Assembly: GCA_015061565.1 (NCBI GenBank)
Contig: SUWI01000022.1
Location: forward strand, 1 to 34,396
Direction of reading: 5' to 3'
Length of the DNA: 34,396 nt
Source of the DNA: Lentisphaerota bacterium
Lineage (GTDB): Bacteria > Verrucomicrobiota > Lentisphaeria > Victivallales > UBA1829
Made by a program: the position numbers and the translations under genes. Shown here in pieces: positions 23,789 through 32,045 of this stretch. Position 1 is the stretch's first letter; each line of letters opens with the position of its first letter. Under the pieces are notes generated by a model. It saw nothing but the letters and a program-made list of their open reading frames with translations. It had not been told where the DNA came from and did no database searches.

Positions 23789-23872
23789 GACTTTTTGGAG
23801 AAACAGACATTTATATTCGCTTGTTTTCAAATATAATATACCATGAACAACCAGAAATACAAGGAGGAAAAC
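23789..23872 (+). promoter_or_regulatory. Divergent control region between the AraC gene and the M24 operon
   Basis: A perfect TATAAT lies at 23832-23837, 35 nt before the start at 23873, with no good -35 box, as expected of an activator-dependent promoter. The transcript would begin near 23844, which rules out the ATG at 23843 as start. AAGGAGG at 23861-23867 follows. Confidence 0.5.
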
Positions 23873-25024
23873 ATGTCGATTTTAACATCACAGGAATTCA
23901 CGAGAAGGATCGAAGCGGCGCGGGAAGTGGTCCGTCAAAACAACCTGGACGCGGTATTGGTCTTTTCCACGGAATGCGAGCCCGCCGCGGTGCGGTATTT
24001 TTCCGATTACTGGCCGAGCTTCGAAACGGCCGCCGTGCTGATCCCCGCCGAGGGTGAACCTGCCCTGATCATCGGTCCGGAATCCCTGACCTACGCCTCC
24101 AGCCGCTCAAAAATCTCCCGGATCATCCAGCTGATGGATTTCCGTGAATCCTCCCAGCCGGATTATCCCGGCTCGACCCTGCCGAAATGGACCGATGTGG
24201 TCGCGCAGTACAAGCTGAAAAAAATCGGGCTTTGCGGCTGGTATCTCTTCCCGTATGTCATGATGATGGAACTGGTCAAGGCCATGGGCTGCATCGACAG
24301 AGTGATCCCCGCCGATTCGATGATCCGGCCGATCTTCATGAAGAAGAGCGCCCTCGAAGTCGAATGCCTCAAGGCCGCCGCCAAGGCATCCGAGGCCGGT
24401 TTCAAAGCGATCCTCGAAAACATCAAGCCCGGCATGACCGAATCCGAACTCTGCGGCATCGCCACCGCCGCCATGACCGCGGCCGGCGCCGAGGCCACCG
24501 GATATCCCGTCTGGTGCTGCTCCGGCCCCAATTCCGACCAGGCGATCAGCCGTCCGACCATGCGCAAAATCCAGTGCGGCGAGATCGTCCACTTTTCCAT
24601 CGGCGCCAAAGTCGAAGGCTACAGCGCCAGCATCGGCCGTCCCGTGGTCCTCGGCCATTGCCCCGATGAGATCCGCAAATTCCTCCAGGTCGGCCTCGAT
24701 GCTGCCAACATGACGTTCGACGTGATGCGCGCCGGGGTCAAATCCGGCGATGCCGCGCTCAAGGTGCATGACTTCATCCGCGCCCAGGGCTACGGCGACG
24801 CCATCCTCTACGGACCCGCCCACGGCTGCGGCCAGATGGAATGCGAATACCCCTTCCTCGAAACCAGTTCCGAATACATGCTCGAGGCCGATATGACTTT
24901 CATGCAGGACATGTTCCTGCACCGGAACGGCATGGGCTTCCGCTGGGAGGACGGTCTGCTGGTGAAGGCGTCCGGCCCCGCTGAAATGCTTTCCAGCTAC
25001 GGCCGTCAGATCAACATTCTGTAA
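23873..25024 (+). CDS. M24 (aminopeptidase P/creatinase fold) protein lacking metal ligands
   Basis: The 383-residue protein has the two-domain layout of creatinase/prolidase-like proteins: an N-terminal domain (residues 1-150) and a C-terminal pita-bread domain. In active metallopeptidases five ligands bind two metals. Here the first Asp is replaced by Ser (VHFSIGA), the second by Ser (GYSASIGR) and the first Glu by Gln (TFMQDMF). The His (PAHGCG) and last Glu (RWEDGLLV) remain. Creatinase itself works without metal, so a creatinase-like C-N hydrolase is possible. AAGGAGG 5 nt before ATG 23873 sets the start. It leads a three-gene operon with an amidohydrolase and an ASRT-family protein. Confidence 0.85.
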   Translation: MSILTSQEFTRRIEAAREVVRQNNLDAVLVFSTECEPAAVRYFSDYWPSFETAAVLIPAEGEPALIIGPESLTYASSRSKISRIIQLMDFRESSQPDYPGSTLPKWTDVVAQYKLKKIGLCGWYLFPYVMMMELVKAMGCIDRVIPADSMIRPIFMKKSALEVECLKAAAKASEAGFKAILENIKPGMTESELCGIATAAMTAAGAEATGYPVWCCSGPNSDQAISRPTMRKIQCGEIVHFSIGAKVEGYSASIGRPVVLGHCPDEIRKFLQVGLDAANMTFDVMRAGVKSGDAALKVHDFIRAQGYGDAILYGPAHGCGQMECEYPFLETSSEYMLEADMTFMQDMFLHRNGMGFRWEDGLLVKASGPAEMLSSYGRQINIL

Positions 25025-25038
25025 GAAGGAGCGCGAAC

Positions 25039-25833
25039 ATGGTCATCGATATTCACGGACATCTCGGCAACATCAATTTCAGTCAGTTCTGGCAGGCGGA
25101 CGCCGATCAGCTGGTCAAGTATCTGAAAGAATCCAATACGGACAAGCTCTGTCTTTCCGCCTCGCGCGCCATCATGTATGACATTTTCGAGGGCAACGCC
25201 GAGCTCGACGCCGTGCTGAAAAAATATGATGAATTCTACGGTTACGTGGTGGTCAGTCCGACCTTCCCGGAAACCGAAAAGGAACTGCATTACCTGAAGG
25301 ACAATCCGAAGTTCCGCGGCGTGAAGATCCATCCGGATTATCACGGCTACGACCTTTCAGTCCCCTCGAATTACCGTTATGTGGACAAGATCGCCGACCG
25401 GACGCCGATGATGCTGTTCCATGTGTCGTGCATGCCGGGCACTGGCTTTTCGCCGGCGGCGACCGTGGTTTCCATCGCGAAAAACCATCCGAACACCAAA
25501 TTCGTGCTGGCGCATTGCGCGGGACTTTATCAGAACGGCAATTATCCGTTCTTCCCGAATATGGATTCGCTGGAACGGATCTGCGATGCGGGTCTGCCGG
25601 ACAATGTCTGGATCGACACGGCGCATTATCTGCTCTATGCCTATCAGACGATCATGGCGAAGATGGTTCGTCTGGCGGGCGCGGATCATGTGGTGTTCGG
25701 CACGGATTGCCCGCTGCAGGGATCATTGCAGATGAAATTCGCGCAGGAAGCGGTCACCGCGCTGGATATTCCGCAGGCGGAAAAGGACGCGATCCTGTTC
25801 GGCAACGCGCAAAAGATCCTCGGACTGGCCTGA
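25039..25833 (+). CDS. Amidohydrolase family 2 protein
   Basis: This is a metal-dependent hydrolase or decarboxylase of the amidohydrolase-2 type with a TIM-barrel fold. Metal-binding residues are visible in order: DIHGH (residues 4-8), KIHPDYHG (about 97), LFHVS (about 130), LAHCAG (about 157) and FGTDCP (about 221). The length of 264 residues is normal. AAGGAG 7 nt before ATG 25039 follows 14 nt after the M24 gene, so the two are co-expressed. Working with the M24 protein, it may open or cleave a cyclic amide, lactone or N-carbamoyl compound. That is inference from context. Confidence 0.85.
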   Translation: MVIDIHGHLGNINFSQFWQADADQLVKYLKESNTDKLCLSASRAIMYDIFEGNAELDAVLKKYDEFYGYVVVSPTFPETEKELHYLKDNPKFRGVKIHPDYHGYDLSVPSNYRYVDKIADRTPMMLFHVSCMPGTGFSPAATVVSIAKNHPNTKFVLAHCAGLYQNGNYPFFPNMDSLERICDAGLPDNVWIDTAHYLLYAYQTIMAKMVRLAGADHVVFGTDCPLQGSLQMKFAQEAVTALDIPQAEKDAILFGNAQKILGLA

Positions 25834-25851
25834 GCGGGAAAGGACGAAACG

Positions 25852-26220
25852 ATGGAAGGCGGTAAAAGAGTCTGGTATTTTCCGGACGGGTATCTCCCGG
25901 CGAAAAATCCGGCAAGTGCCTTGGAAGCGCACGAAGCGCTGATGCTGTTCAACGTCCACGACTGCGAGGTCAGAGTCATCATCGACATCTATTACAGCGA
26001 CCGGGATCCGGTACGCGGGATCGAAGTCAAGGTCCCGGCGGAACGGATTATCTCGCTGCGGATGGACCACAAGGAAGACCTGGGCGGACACGAGATCCCG
26101 CTGCTGACCCAGTATGCCTTGCGGATCACGGCCTCGAAGCCGATCGTGGTGCAGTTCGGGCGTCTGGACACGACGCAGACCAACATGGCCTATTATCTCG
26201 GAGTCGGCTACTGCGAATAA
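25852..26220 (+). CDS. ASRT (sensory rhodopsin transducer) family protein
   Basis: The 122-residue protein resembles the Anabaena sensory rhodopsin transducer family (Pfam ASRT). Seen are WYFPDGYLP near residue 7, ALEAHEALMLFNVHDCEV near 24, and a beta-rich end with IVVQFGRLDTTQTNMAYY. The family is a small beta-sandwich thought to bind small ligands such as sugars. No rhodopsin is encoded nearby, so the role here is more likely in metabolism or sensing of the operon's substrate. AAAGGA 7 nt before ATG 25852 places it in the operon with the amidohydrolase. A weak hairpin near 26252-26278 with a T-rich end may terminate the transcript. Confidence 0.8.
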   Translation: MEGGKRVWYFPDGYLPAKNPASALEAHEALMLFNVHDCEVRVIIDIYYSDRDPVRGIEVKVPAERIISLRMDHKEDLGGHEIPLLTQYALRITASKPIVVQFGRLDTTQTNMAYYLGVGYCE

Positions 26221-26339
26221 CCGCCGATGCAGAGGTCTCGGTTTTTCTGACGCGGATCCGGATTCGCGGTCCGTCTTTATTCTGACGGAACCGGAATCGA
26301 CAGATCCATACCATTACTGCGCTGCGGGGAAAATGAAGG

Positions 26340-29300
26340 TCACTCACGCAGATCTTTGCGCGGCTGATTGCCCCGGCGCTGCGCCACGGCTTTCTGCAGA
26401 GCTTCCATATTCCGGCGGGCCCTGACGGAAAGAGCTTCCAGTTCAGGCAGGACTTTCGCGGCGTCGCCGCCGTTATCCAGATAATCGGTGATCCGGTTGC
26501 AGTCGCGGAAATCGTCGATCACGGCTTCTTTGAGCTGCTGGAAAGCGGGATCCTTGTCATTCACATAGCGTTTCCATCTGGGTGTGGCATCATAAACCTC
26601 TTTGGGAATGACGAATTCCACATCCCTGACCAGTTCGAAGTCATTATGGCCCAGATAGCGGCGCAGGTCGGTGTTGATCTTCATGGCTTTGCCCAGCGGC
26701 GCGGCGTCGATTCTGGCATTGAGGGCGGCGAATTCCTTATTGAGCGCCGCCAATGCTTTCCGTCCGGGGAGCCGGTCGAATTTCCACGGATCGATCACCG
26801 GTATATGGTTGCCTTCGGCACGTTTCGCAGCAATCAGGTATCTGGCGCCCTCGGCACGGTAACGGCCCTTGAAGACCAGATCGATCTCGGCATCGTCATT
26901 GCCGCAGTAGAAAAATACCGCACCGCCCGGTTTGAGCGTTCTGGTGACCGTGGTGCCTTCCAGCGGTTTCAATGCGGTCAGATCCCAGCCTGATCCAGGC
27001 AGGGTGACGGTTATTTTTTCTTCCCCGTTGGGATTGTGGTTGACGGCGACGATGACCATGCCTTTGGGAGACTTCAGGGCGAAAAGTTTCGCAGCCGGAC
27101 CCTTATACAGACCATACGGATCGGTATAGGTGCCGCATTTGACGGCACAGCCGGCGGGCAGTTCCGCCTGACGGCAGCGGAGCAGCAGCATGCCGGTGCC
27201 GGCAAGTTCCCGCATGCAGTCGACGATGGCATCCCATCCGGGGCCGGGCATACCCGAGGCGTTCAGCGGCGATCCGCGCAGATGGAAGTAATTCATCACC
27301 CACTGCCAGCCGGTATTGGTGAAGCCATACCAGCAGATGCCCCGGACCCCTGCCGCAAGGGCAAGGTTGGCCATCATACGCAATTCGCCGTCGGTGGGAT
27401 AGGCGTAAACATCATAGGTGCCGCGGGCGCCGCCGTGGAATGCCTGGGGCATGAACCAGACCGGTTTTTCCTTTGCCCGTTTGACTTTGTCGGCAAATTC
27501 CGGATAGACGCCCCAGGGATTCGCCCCGGCCGATGAACGGCGCTTGATCGGATAATAGTCACCGTAATAAACCGGCATGTAGGGCATCATTTCCACCACA
27601 TGGGAATTGAGGATCGTAAACATGGGAATGCCTTTGGGCATGATCTTTTTCAATTCGGCATGGGCCGCCAGCAAGACTTCGAGATTGGCCGGCAGGGGTT
27701 CGTCGCCGGTGTTGATATAGAGCAGCCGGTCGGCATAGGAGTGGGCAAATTTCTGCAGTTCGGGTTTCTTATAAACGGCGATGATTTCCGGAAGCCGTTT
27801 CTTATAGGCTTCCACATCGGTGTCTTTGCGGTGATACAGCATCCGGCCGAGCCCGAAAGCAATACGGTGCCGGCGGATGAATTCGCCGAGTTCATGTTTC
27901 CCGTCAGGCGTCTTGTAATATTCCCGGTGCGCATCGTTGATCATCAGATGCACACTGCCGACGGTATTGAAATAATTGTCGACCAGAGTCCGGGTCAAAC
28001 GCATGGAAATGATCCGGAAATTCGGATAGAAGCCCCTGCTCTTTTCCAAACCCGCGGTTTCAGGCTGGGAAAGATTGCCCAATCCGCCGCCGGCCGGGAA
28101 AAATTCTTCGAAGATGGGCGGCAGGGGTTCACCCGCAGGCGGAGGCGGCAATTTGATCGGCTTGATCTCTTCCAGACGCTGCCTGGCGGCCAGCGCGACC
28201 GCATCGACGTAAGGTTTATCCTGATCGAAAAGGATGTCCAATGCCGCATCGCTGCTCCAGGATTCACCCGGTTTGAGGGTAAACGGGCGGTAGTACCATT
28301 CATTGGTGACGAACTGCGGCACCAGATAGTTGTAGGTGCGCCTGACCTTTTTGATGTCGTAGGAATAAAGCAGAGTCACTTTCGCATCTTTATAGAAACG
28401 GGCGATCCAGCCGGCCCGCATCAAGTCGATGATAACGGAATTCATGCCGTTCAAAGGTTCGCCGGTCTGGTGGAAAATCTGGATCCAATCCGGGGTCGGC
28501 CAGGTGAAACTGCCGGGAGCGGATGAGGCAAAACTCTGGAACCGGAAGGAAGTCTCCACCGTTTTTCTGCCCGTATTGCGGATCTGGACATTGACCTTGA
28601 TCCGGCTGCTGTCAGGCAGCAGTTCGAAAGTCCGGACCGCTTCGATGCCGGCATAGTCGCCGGTGTCGATCTTCTGGGTCATGCGGATCACCTGGCCCGG
28701 GGTGACGACTTCCGCTTTGGCCGGAGCGAAACGCAATTCGCCGGGGTTGCGGTTGGACGGCAGGATCAGGTTGAACATGCCGCCGCCATTGCCGATCAGG
28801 TTGGGCTGGGTGAAATCCATTTTGATCCCTTTCAAGGTCAGGGAATCGATGCCGCCGCCGATCGCGGGATTGAAGACCGCTTTGATTCTGCCGTTGTCCA
28901 GTATGGTTCCCGGCTCGACCCGGCAGACGGCTTTGTCGAAGTCGATCTCACCCAGGCTGGCGATTATTTCCAGGCTGAATACGAAACTGGCAGCACCTTC
29001 CGGGACTTTCACATTGGTCTTGAAAACCTGCCAATCGGCAGCCGCATTGAGTCCGTCCAGGTAATATTTGGGCAGTTTTTTCCCATCGGCGCCATACCAG
29101 TAGATGCGGATATAGGCTTTACCTTTGCCGCGGATCATGCATTCGGCAAAAATGCGGTCGCCGGGTTTTACCTCCAGCATTTTTTCCGACCGCATCGAAA
29201 CCATGGCTTTTTTGCTTTTGCTGATCAGGCGGATGCAGCGGGAACCGTCGGCAGCGCCTTCAGTGAGGACCCGGCACTCGTTGCCGTCCTTCGGATTCGC

Positions 29301-29453
29301 ATAGGCTTCCCACCCTTTGGCGGGATAAATACGCCAGTCGCGGTTGCTCTTTTTGTCGGACGGGATCTCGAAACTGCCGTTTTCCAGCAGGTCGGCTCCG
29401 CAGAGGAGTTGGGCCGCCAGGGACAGCACCGGCAATAAAAACCATTTTTTCAT
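26340..29453 (-). CDS. Large secreted carbohydrate-related protein, 1037 residues
   Basis: A signal peptide (MKKWFLLPVLSLAAQLLCGA) starts the protein. Residues about 21-190 look like a carbohydrate-binding module: LLENGSFEIP, WEAYANP and many aromatic strands. A beta-rich domain follows to about 450. From about 450 to 760 comes a barrel-like region with YINTGDEPLP, MPVYYGDYYP and GICWYGFTNTGWQWVMNYF, recalling glycoside hydrolase barrels. The last 250 residues hold a beta domain and a helical tail. I cannot name the family or place catalytic residues with confidence. It is probably outer-surface or periplasmic. It is the last gene of the pilin/barrel set on the minus strand, with a weak ribosome binding site. 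Confidence 0.7.
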   Translation of the reverse strand: MKKWFLLPVLSLAAQLLCGADLLENGSFEIPSDKKSNRDWRIYPAKGWEAYANPKDGNECRVLTEGAADGSRCIRLISKSKKAMVSMRSEKMLEVKPGDRIFAECMIRGKGKAYIRIYWYGADGKKLPKYYLDGLNAAADWQVFKTNVKVPEGAASFVFSLEIIASLGEIDFDKAVCRVEPGTILDNGRIKAVFNPAIGGGIDSLTLKGIKMDFTQPNLIGNGGGMFNLILPSNRNPGELRFAPAKAEVVTPGQVIRMTQKIDTGDYAGIEAVRTFELLPDSSRIKVNVQIRNTGRKTVETSFRFQSFASSAPGSFTWPTPDWIQIFHQTGEPLNGMNSVIIDLMRAGWIARFYKDAKVTLLYSYDIKKVRRTYNYLVPQFVTNEWYYRPFTLKPGESWSSDAALDILFDQDKPYVDAVALAARQRLEEIKPIKLPPPPAGEPLPPIFEEFFPAGGGLGNLSQPETAGLEKSRGFYPNFRIISMRLTRTLVDNYFNTVGSVHLMINDAHREYYKTPDGKHELGEFIRRHRIAFGLGRMLYHRKDTDVEAYKKRLPEIIAVYKKPELQKFAHSYADRLLYINTGDEPLPANLEVLLAAHAELKKIMPKGIPMFTILNSHVVEMMPYMPVYYGDYYPIKRRSSAGANPWGVYPEFADKVKRAKEKPVWFMPQAFHGGARGTYDVYAYPTDGELRMMANLALAAGVRGICWYGFTNTGWQWVMNYFHLRGSPLNASGMPGPGWDAIVDCMRELAGTGMLLLRCRQAELPAGCAVKCGTYTDPYGLYKGPAAKLFALKSPKGMVIVAVNHNPNGEEKITVTLPGSGWDLTALKPLEGTTVTRTLKPGGAVFFYCGNDDAEIDLVFKGRYRAEGARYLIAAKRAEGNHIPVIDPWKFDRLPGRKALAALNKEFAALNARIDAAPLGKAMKINTDLRRYLGHNDFELVRDVEFVIPKEVYDATPRWKRYVNDKDPAFQQLKEAVIDDFRDCNRITDYLDNGGDAAKVLPELEALSVRARRNMEALQKAVAQRRGNQPRKDLRE

Positions 29454-29471
29454 CGGCAGGACCGTCCTTTC

Positions 29472-30296
29472 TTAAAGCAGTTCTGACTGAACGGCATATT
29501 TCAATTGGGTGGAATTGGTAAGATCCCACAGGTTGACACCGCCGCTGCTGCCGTTGTAATAGAACTTGTTCGTCGACTGTACCGAACCGTCCAGATAGGC
29601 GGCATTCATGTTTTTGCCGTGCGCTCCCGTTATGCCCACATTGGCCTTCCGGGAAGACCAGAGGATCCAGATCGAGTTCGCGCCGTTGTTGACCAGGCTG
29701 TCTTTGCCGGGAAAGGTGTAATATTTCCAGGTATCTGCCATTACCATCGTATGCGAAGCGAAGTTGGAAGGTTTGCCGGCCTTGAGCAGCTGAGTATAAC
29801 TGGCGCCGTATCCGGTGTAAACGCCGACGGACAATCCCGGATTCATGCCGTAATTGACAGCCAGCTCGACATTGTTGTAAACTTTCGGAACATTGCGGCT
29901 GGAACTGCTGGGACAGCTCAAAACGCGTTCCGCAGGGGCACCGCCGCCGTTTTTGAAATCGTTCGCAGTGTTTTTCTTCAACAGATAAACCGCGGCCATG
30001 TATTCGAACCAATTCACTTTTGATCCGGAAAAGATCAGTTCGCCGGGTCTCCCGATCTGGATCGGAAGGTAATAATCGTTATGCTCCTGCGTGTAGAAAT
30101 TCCAGTAAAGCGAAAGCTGCTTGAGATTATTTGCACATTTGATAGTGCGTGCCCTTTCCCGGGCGGCGTTCAGCGCCGGCAGCAGCATCCCCGCGAGGAT
30201 CGCAATGATCGCAATCACTACCAGGAGTTCTATCAGGGTAAAATCCTTTCGATGTTTGCCGCGGCCGACCGTGGTTTTCTGCAAGAAACGGTTCAT
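29472..30296 (-). CDS. Prepilin-type N-terminal cleavage protein (pseudopilin-like)
   Basis: The start has the class III prepilin signal: a basic lead ending K-D before [24 protein letters not shown], a single helix that is both cleavage site and membrane anchor. The mature part is the enlarged, mostly beta, Asn/Tyr-rich body common in Lentisphaerota and Planctomycetes, with the NLKQL motif and [15 protein letters not shown] near the end. Such proteins occur in large numbers in these phyla, often with glycan-degrading enzymes, and their role is not settled. I chose ATG 30296 because AGGAGG lies 5 nt before it and only 2 nt before ATG 30299. It sits between two sugar-related genes. Confidence 0.88.
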   Translation of the reverse strand: MNRFLQKTTVGRGKHRKDFTLIELLVVIAIIAILAGMLLPALNAARERARTIKCANNLKQLSLYWNFYTQEHNDYYLPIQIGRPGELIFSGSKVNWFEYMAAVYLLKKNTANDFKNGGGAPAERVLSCPSSSSRNVPKVYNNVELAVNYGMNPGLSVGVYTGYGASYTQLLKAGKPSNFASHTMVMADTWKYYTFPGKDSLVNNGANSIWILWSSRKANVGITGAHGKNMNAAYLDGSVQSTNKFYYNGSSGGVNLWDLTNSTQLKYAVQSELL

Positions 30297-30323
30297 CATT
30301 TCCTCCTTCGCTGATATTTCTGT

Positions 30324-31124
30324 TCAGATCTCTTCCTGTCCGTGGATCTTCAGCCATTCCCGGGTCTGGTCGACGGCGGCGATCCCGACGTCGGCAATGC
30401 AGTTCGAGCAGAGAATGAACCCTTCCAGTTTCCCCGCTTTCATGTATTCCCGGTAAACTTCCAGCTGGAATCCCATCTGTTCCGGCGTCAGCGGTTTCCC
30501 GTTGCCGTAATCCCACATGTAACAGCCCGCCATGAAACGTTTTTCCGGCGTCTGCTCCATGATATGATCCAGATTCTCACGCAGCTTGAAGAGGTTTTCA
30601 CCATACCAGTTCCAGAAGGTGATGACGTCGAACATTTCCAGATACGCCTTGACGGGCAGCTGGAGTTCCCGGTCGTAATAGACGGTCCAGAATTCGAGCG
30701 GACGGCCGGCGTCGTTGCGCAGATGGTCTTTCATGACCTGCAGTTTGGCCGGGGTGAAATTCGCCCGGCGGGCGTCGCTGAGCAGGAAATCATCCATGAT
30801 CGCGCCGACGATGTTCGGATATTTTTTCGCCTGACGGAGCACTTCTTCGAGGTCGCCGAACTGTTCCTCGTTGCGGTGGACCCCGCCCGCGCCCACGGCA
30901 GACCAGATCACCCTCGCGAGATCCTTCATCGACTCGGCTTCGCCGTCGAACGGCGGGAACGGCCCCTTGGTCATGGCGACCCGGCAGCAGTTGCGGATGC
31001 CGAAGAAATCACAGCCTTCCAGCGGAGTCATTTTATTGACGCCCGGCAGATGGTAGCCGGCAGTTGCGTGATGGGAACCCGGAGTCTGGCCCCACAGCCA
31101 GACACAATCAATGAGTTTTGTCAT
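30324..31124 (-). CDS. Barrel-like protein of unknown family, 266 residues
   Basis: This is predicted cytoplasmic (no signal peptide). The pattern of strands and helices suggests a (beta/alpha) barrel: IVGAIMDDFLLSDARR near residue 105 with two Asp, FWTVYYDREL near 144, VITFWNWYGENLF near 165 and FMAGCYMWDYGNG near 197. Barrel sugar-active enzymes often have Asp/Glu and Trp at such strand ends. I do not recognise a named family. AAAGGA 9 nt before ATG 31124 sets the start. It is the first gene of the minus-strand set (barrel protein, pilin-like protein, large secreted protein) and divergent from the AraC gene, which probably regulates it. Confidence 0.6.
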   Translation of the reverse strand: MTKLIDCVWLWGQTPGSHHATAGYHLPGVNKMTPLEGCDFFGIRNCCRVAMTKGPFPPFDGEAESMKDLARVIWSAVGAGGVHRNEEQFGDLEEVLRQAKKYPNIVGAIMDDFLLSDARRANFTPAKLQVMKDHLRNDAGRPLEFWTVYYDRELQLPVKAYLEMFDVITFWNWYGENLFKLRENLDHIMEQTPEKRFMAGCYMWDYGNGKPLTPEQMGFQLEVYREYMKAGKLEGFILCSNCIADVGIAAVDQTREWLKIHGQEEI

Positions 31125-31143
31125 TTATTGTTTTCCTTTCGGT

Positions 31144-31172
31144 TTGATTTTTTTGTTTTTCTGCCATATATT
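31144..31172 (+). promoter_or_regulatory. Candidate promoter for the second AraC gene
   Basis: TTGATT (31144-31149) and TATATT (31167-31172) are 17 nt apart, 24 nt before the start codon at 31197. The 72-bp divergent region also must hold the control site for the minus-strand gene at 31124. Confidence 0.4.
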
Positions 31173-31196
31173 ATACATCGGAACGGAGAAAATAAA

Positions 31197-32000
31197 ATGT
31201 CAGAACGCGTCAAATATGTATCACAAACTGTCAAAATGTCGGATTCGAACCGGTGTATCCCTTCGATCCGGCTGGTAAGAGGCGGCAAAGCTCGGCTGGC
31301 GGAATGGATCGTACCGATGCGGAGTCTGCCCGAATGGCACATCTACTGGAATTCTACCTCAGGCGGACAGCTGATCCTGCCGGACGCAAAAATCGTCATG
31401 GACCCGGAATCGGTCTATCTGCTGCCGCCGAATCTGGTGTTTGCCACGGCATCAAACGGAGTCTTCGAACATTTTTTTCTGGATTTCCGCCTCGAAGACG
31501 AGTCATTTCTCAGGGTGAAGAAGGAACCGGTCCGGTTCCGGCGGAAGGACTATGAATGGATCCTGAAGCAATGTTTCTGGCAGGATTTCTCCGTGCTGAC
31601 GGCCGGCACGCTGATTCTGGCATTGCTGGCGGCGATCCCGCCCGAAAATTACGTTCCGGAAGGCGCGGCACTAATGGACCCCCGGATCCAGCGCGCGCTC
31701 GACCTGATCTCGGCTGCCTTTCAGCTGCAGCAGCTCAAAGGACTGAACAACCGCACGATCAGCCGTAAAATCGGCATGTCGCAGGTGAATTTCCAGCATC
31801 TGTTCAAACGGGAATTGAAAATCTCGCCGCACCGTTACATTCTGAACCGGCGTCTGGAACTGGCGCACGATCTGCTGAGGAACAGCGACCGGAGCATCGA
31901 AGACATCGCCGAAGCGTCCGGCTTTTCCAACCGCTATCAGTTCACCAAATCATTTTCCGGTGTTTACAAGATCCCGCCGGGCCGTTTCCGCCGGAAGTAA
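31197..32000 (+). CDS. AraC family transcriptional regulator
   Basis: The protein (267 residues) ends in the two AraC helix-turn-helix motifs: LKGLNNRTISRKIGMSQVNFQHLFKREL and DRSIEDIAEASGFSNRYQFTKSF, then PPGRFRRK. The N-terminal half is the cupin-type sensor domain (AEWIVPMRSLPEWHIYWN). ATG 31197 is chosen because GGAG lies 8 nt upstream. The same frame runs far further upstream across the barrel-protein gene, but that part is antisense noise. It is related in layout to the AraC gene at 23012-23788. It is divergent from, and probably regulates, the pilin/secreted protein set in response to a sugar. Confidence 0.88.
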   Translation: MSERVKYVSQTVKMSDSNRCIPSIRLVRGGKARLAEWIVPMRSLPEWHIYWNSTSGGQLILPDAKIVMDPESVYLLPPNLVFATASNGVFEHFFLDFRLEDESFLRVKKEPVRFRRKDYEWILKQCFWQDFSVLTAGTLILALLAAIPPENYVPEGAALMDPRIQRALDLISAAFQLQQLKGLNNRTISRKIGMSQVNFQHLFKRELKISPHRYILNRRLELAHDLLRNSDRSIEDIAEASGFSNRYQFTKSFSGVYKIPPGRFRRK

Positions 32001-32045
32001 TACCCGGATATTTTCACAGGAACCGTTCCCCTGTTGTCCCCGCCA

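Noticed and set aside
24107-24922. 271-residue minus-strand frame within the M24 gene
   Set aside because: It is Gly/His/Asp-rich low-information sequence antisense to a gene with clear family motifs.
26252-26280. Terminator between the ASRT gene and the convergent secreted-protein gene
   Set aside because: A GCGGATCC/GGATTCGC stem exists, but it has almost no loop and only a broken T run, so I did not list it as a separate feature.
30342-31196. Long + strand extension upstream of the second AraC gene (frame open for a further 285 codons)
   Set aside because: It runs antisense through the barrel-protein gene, which has its own ribosome binding site and normal composition. The AraC start at 31197 has a good ribosome binding site and gives a normal-length regulator.
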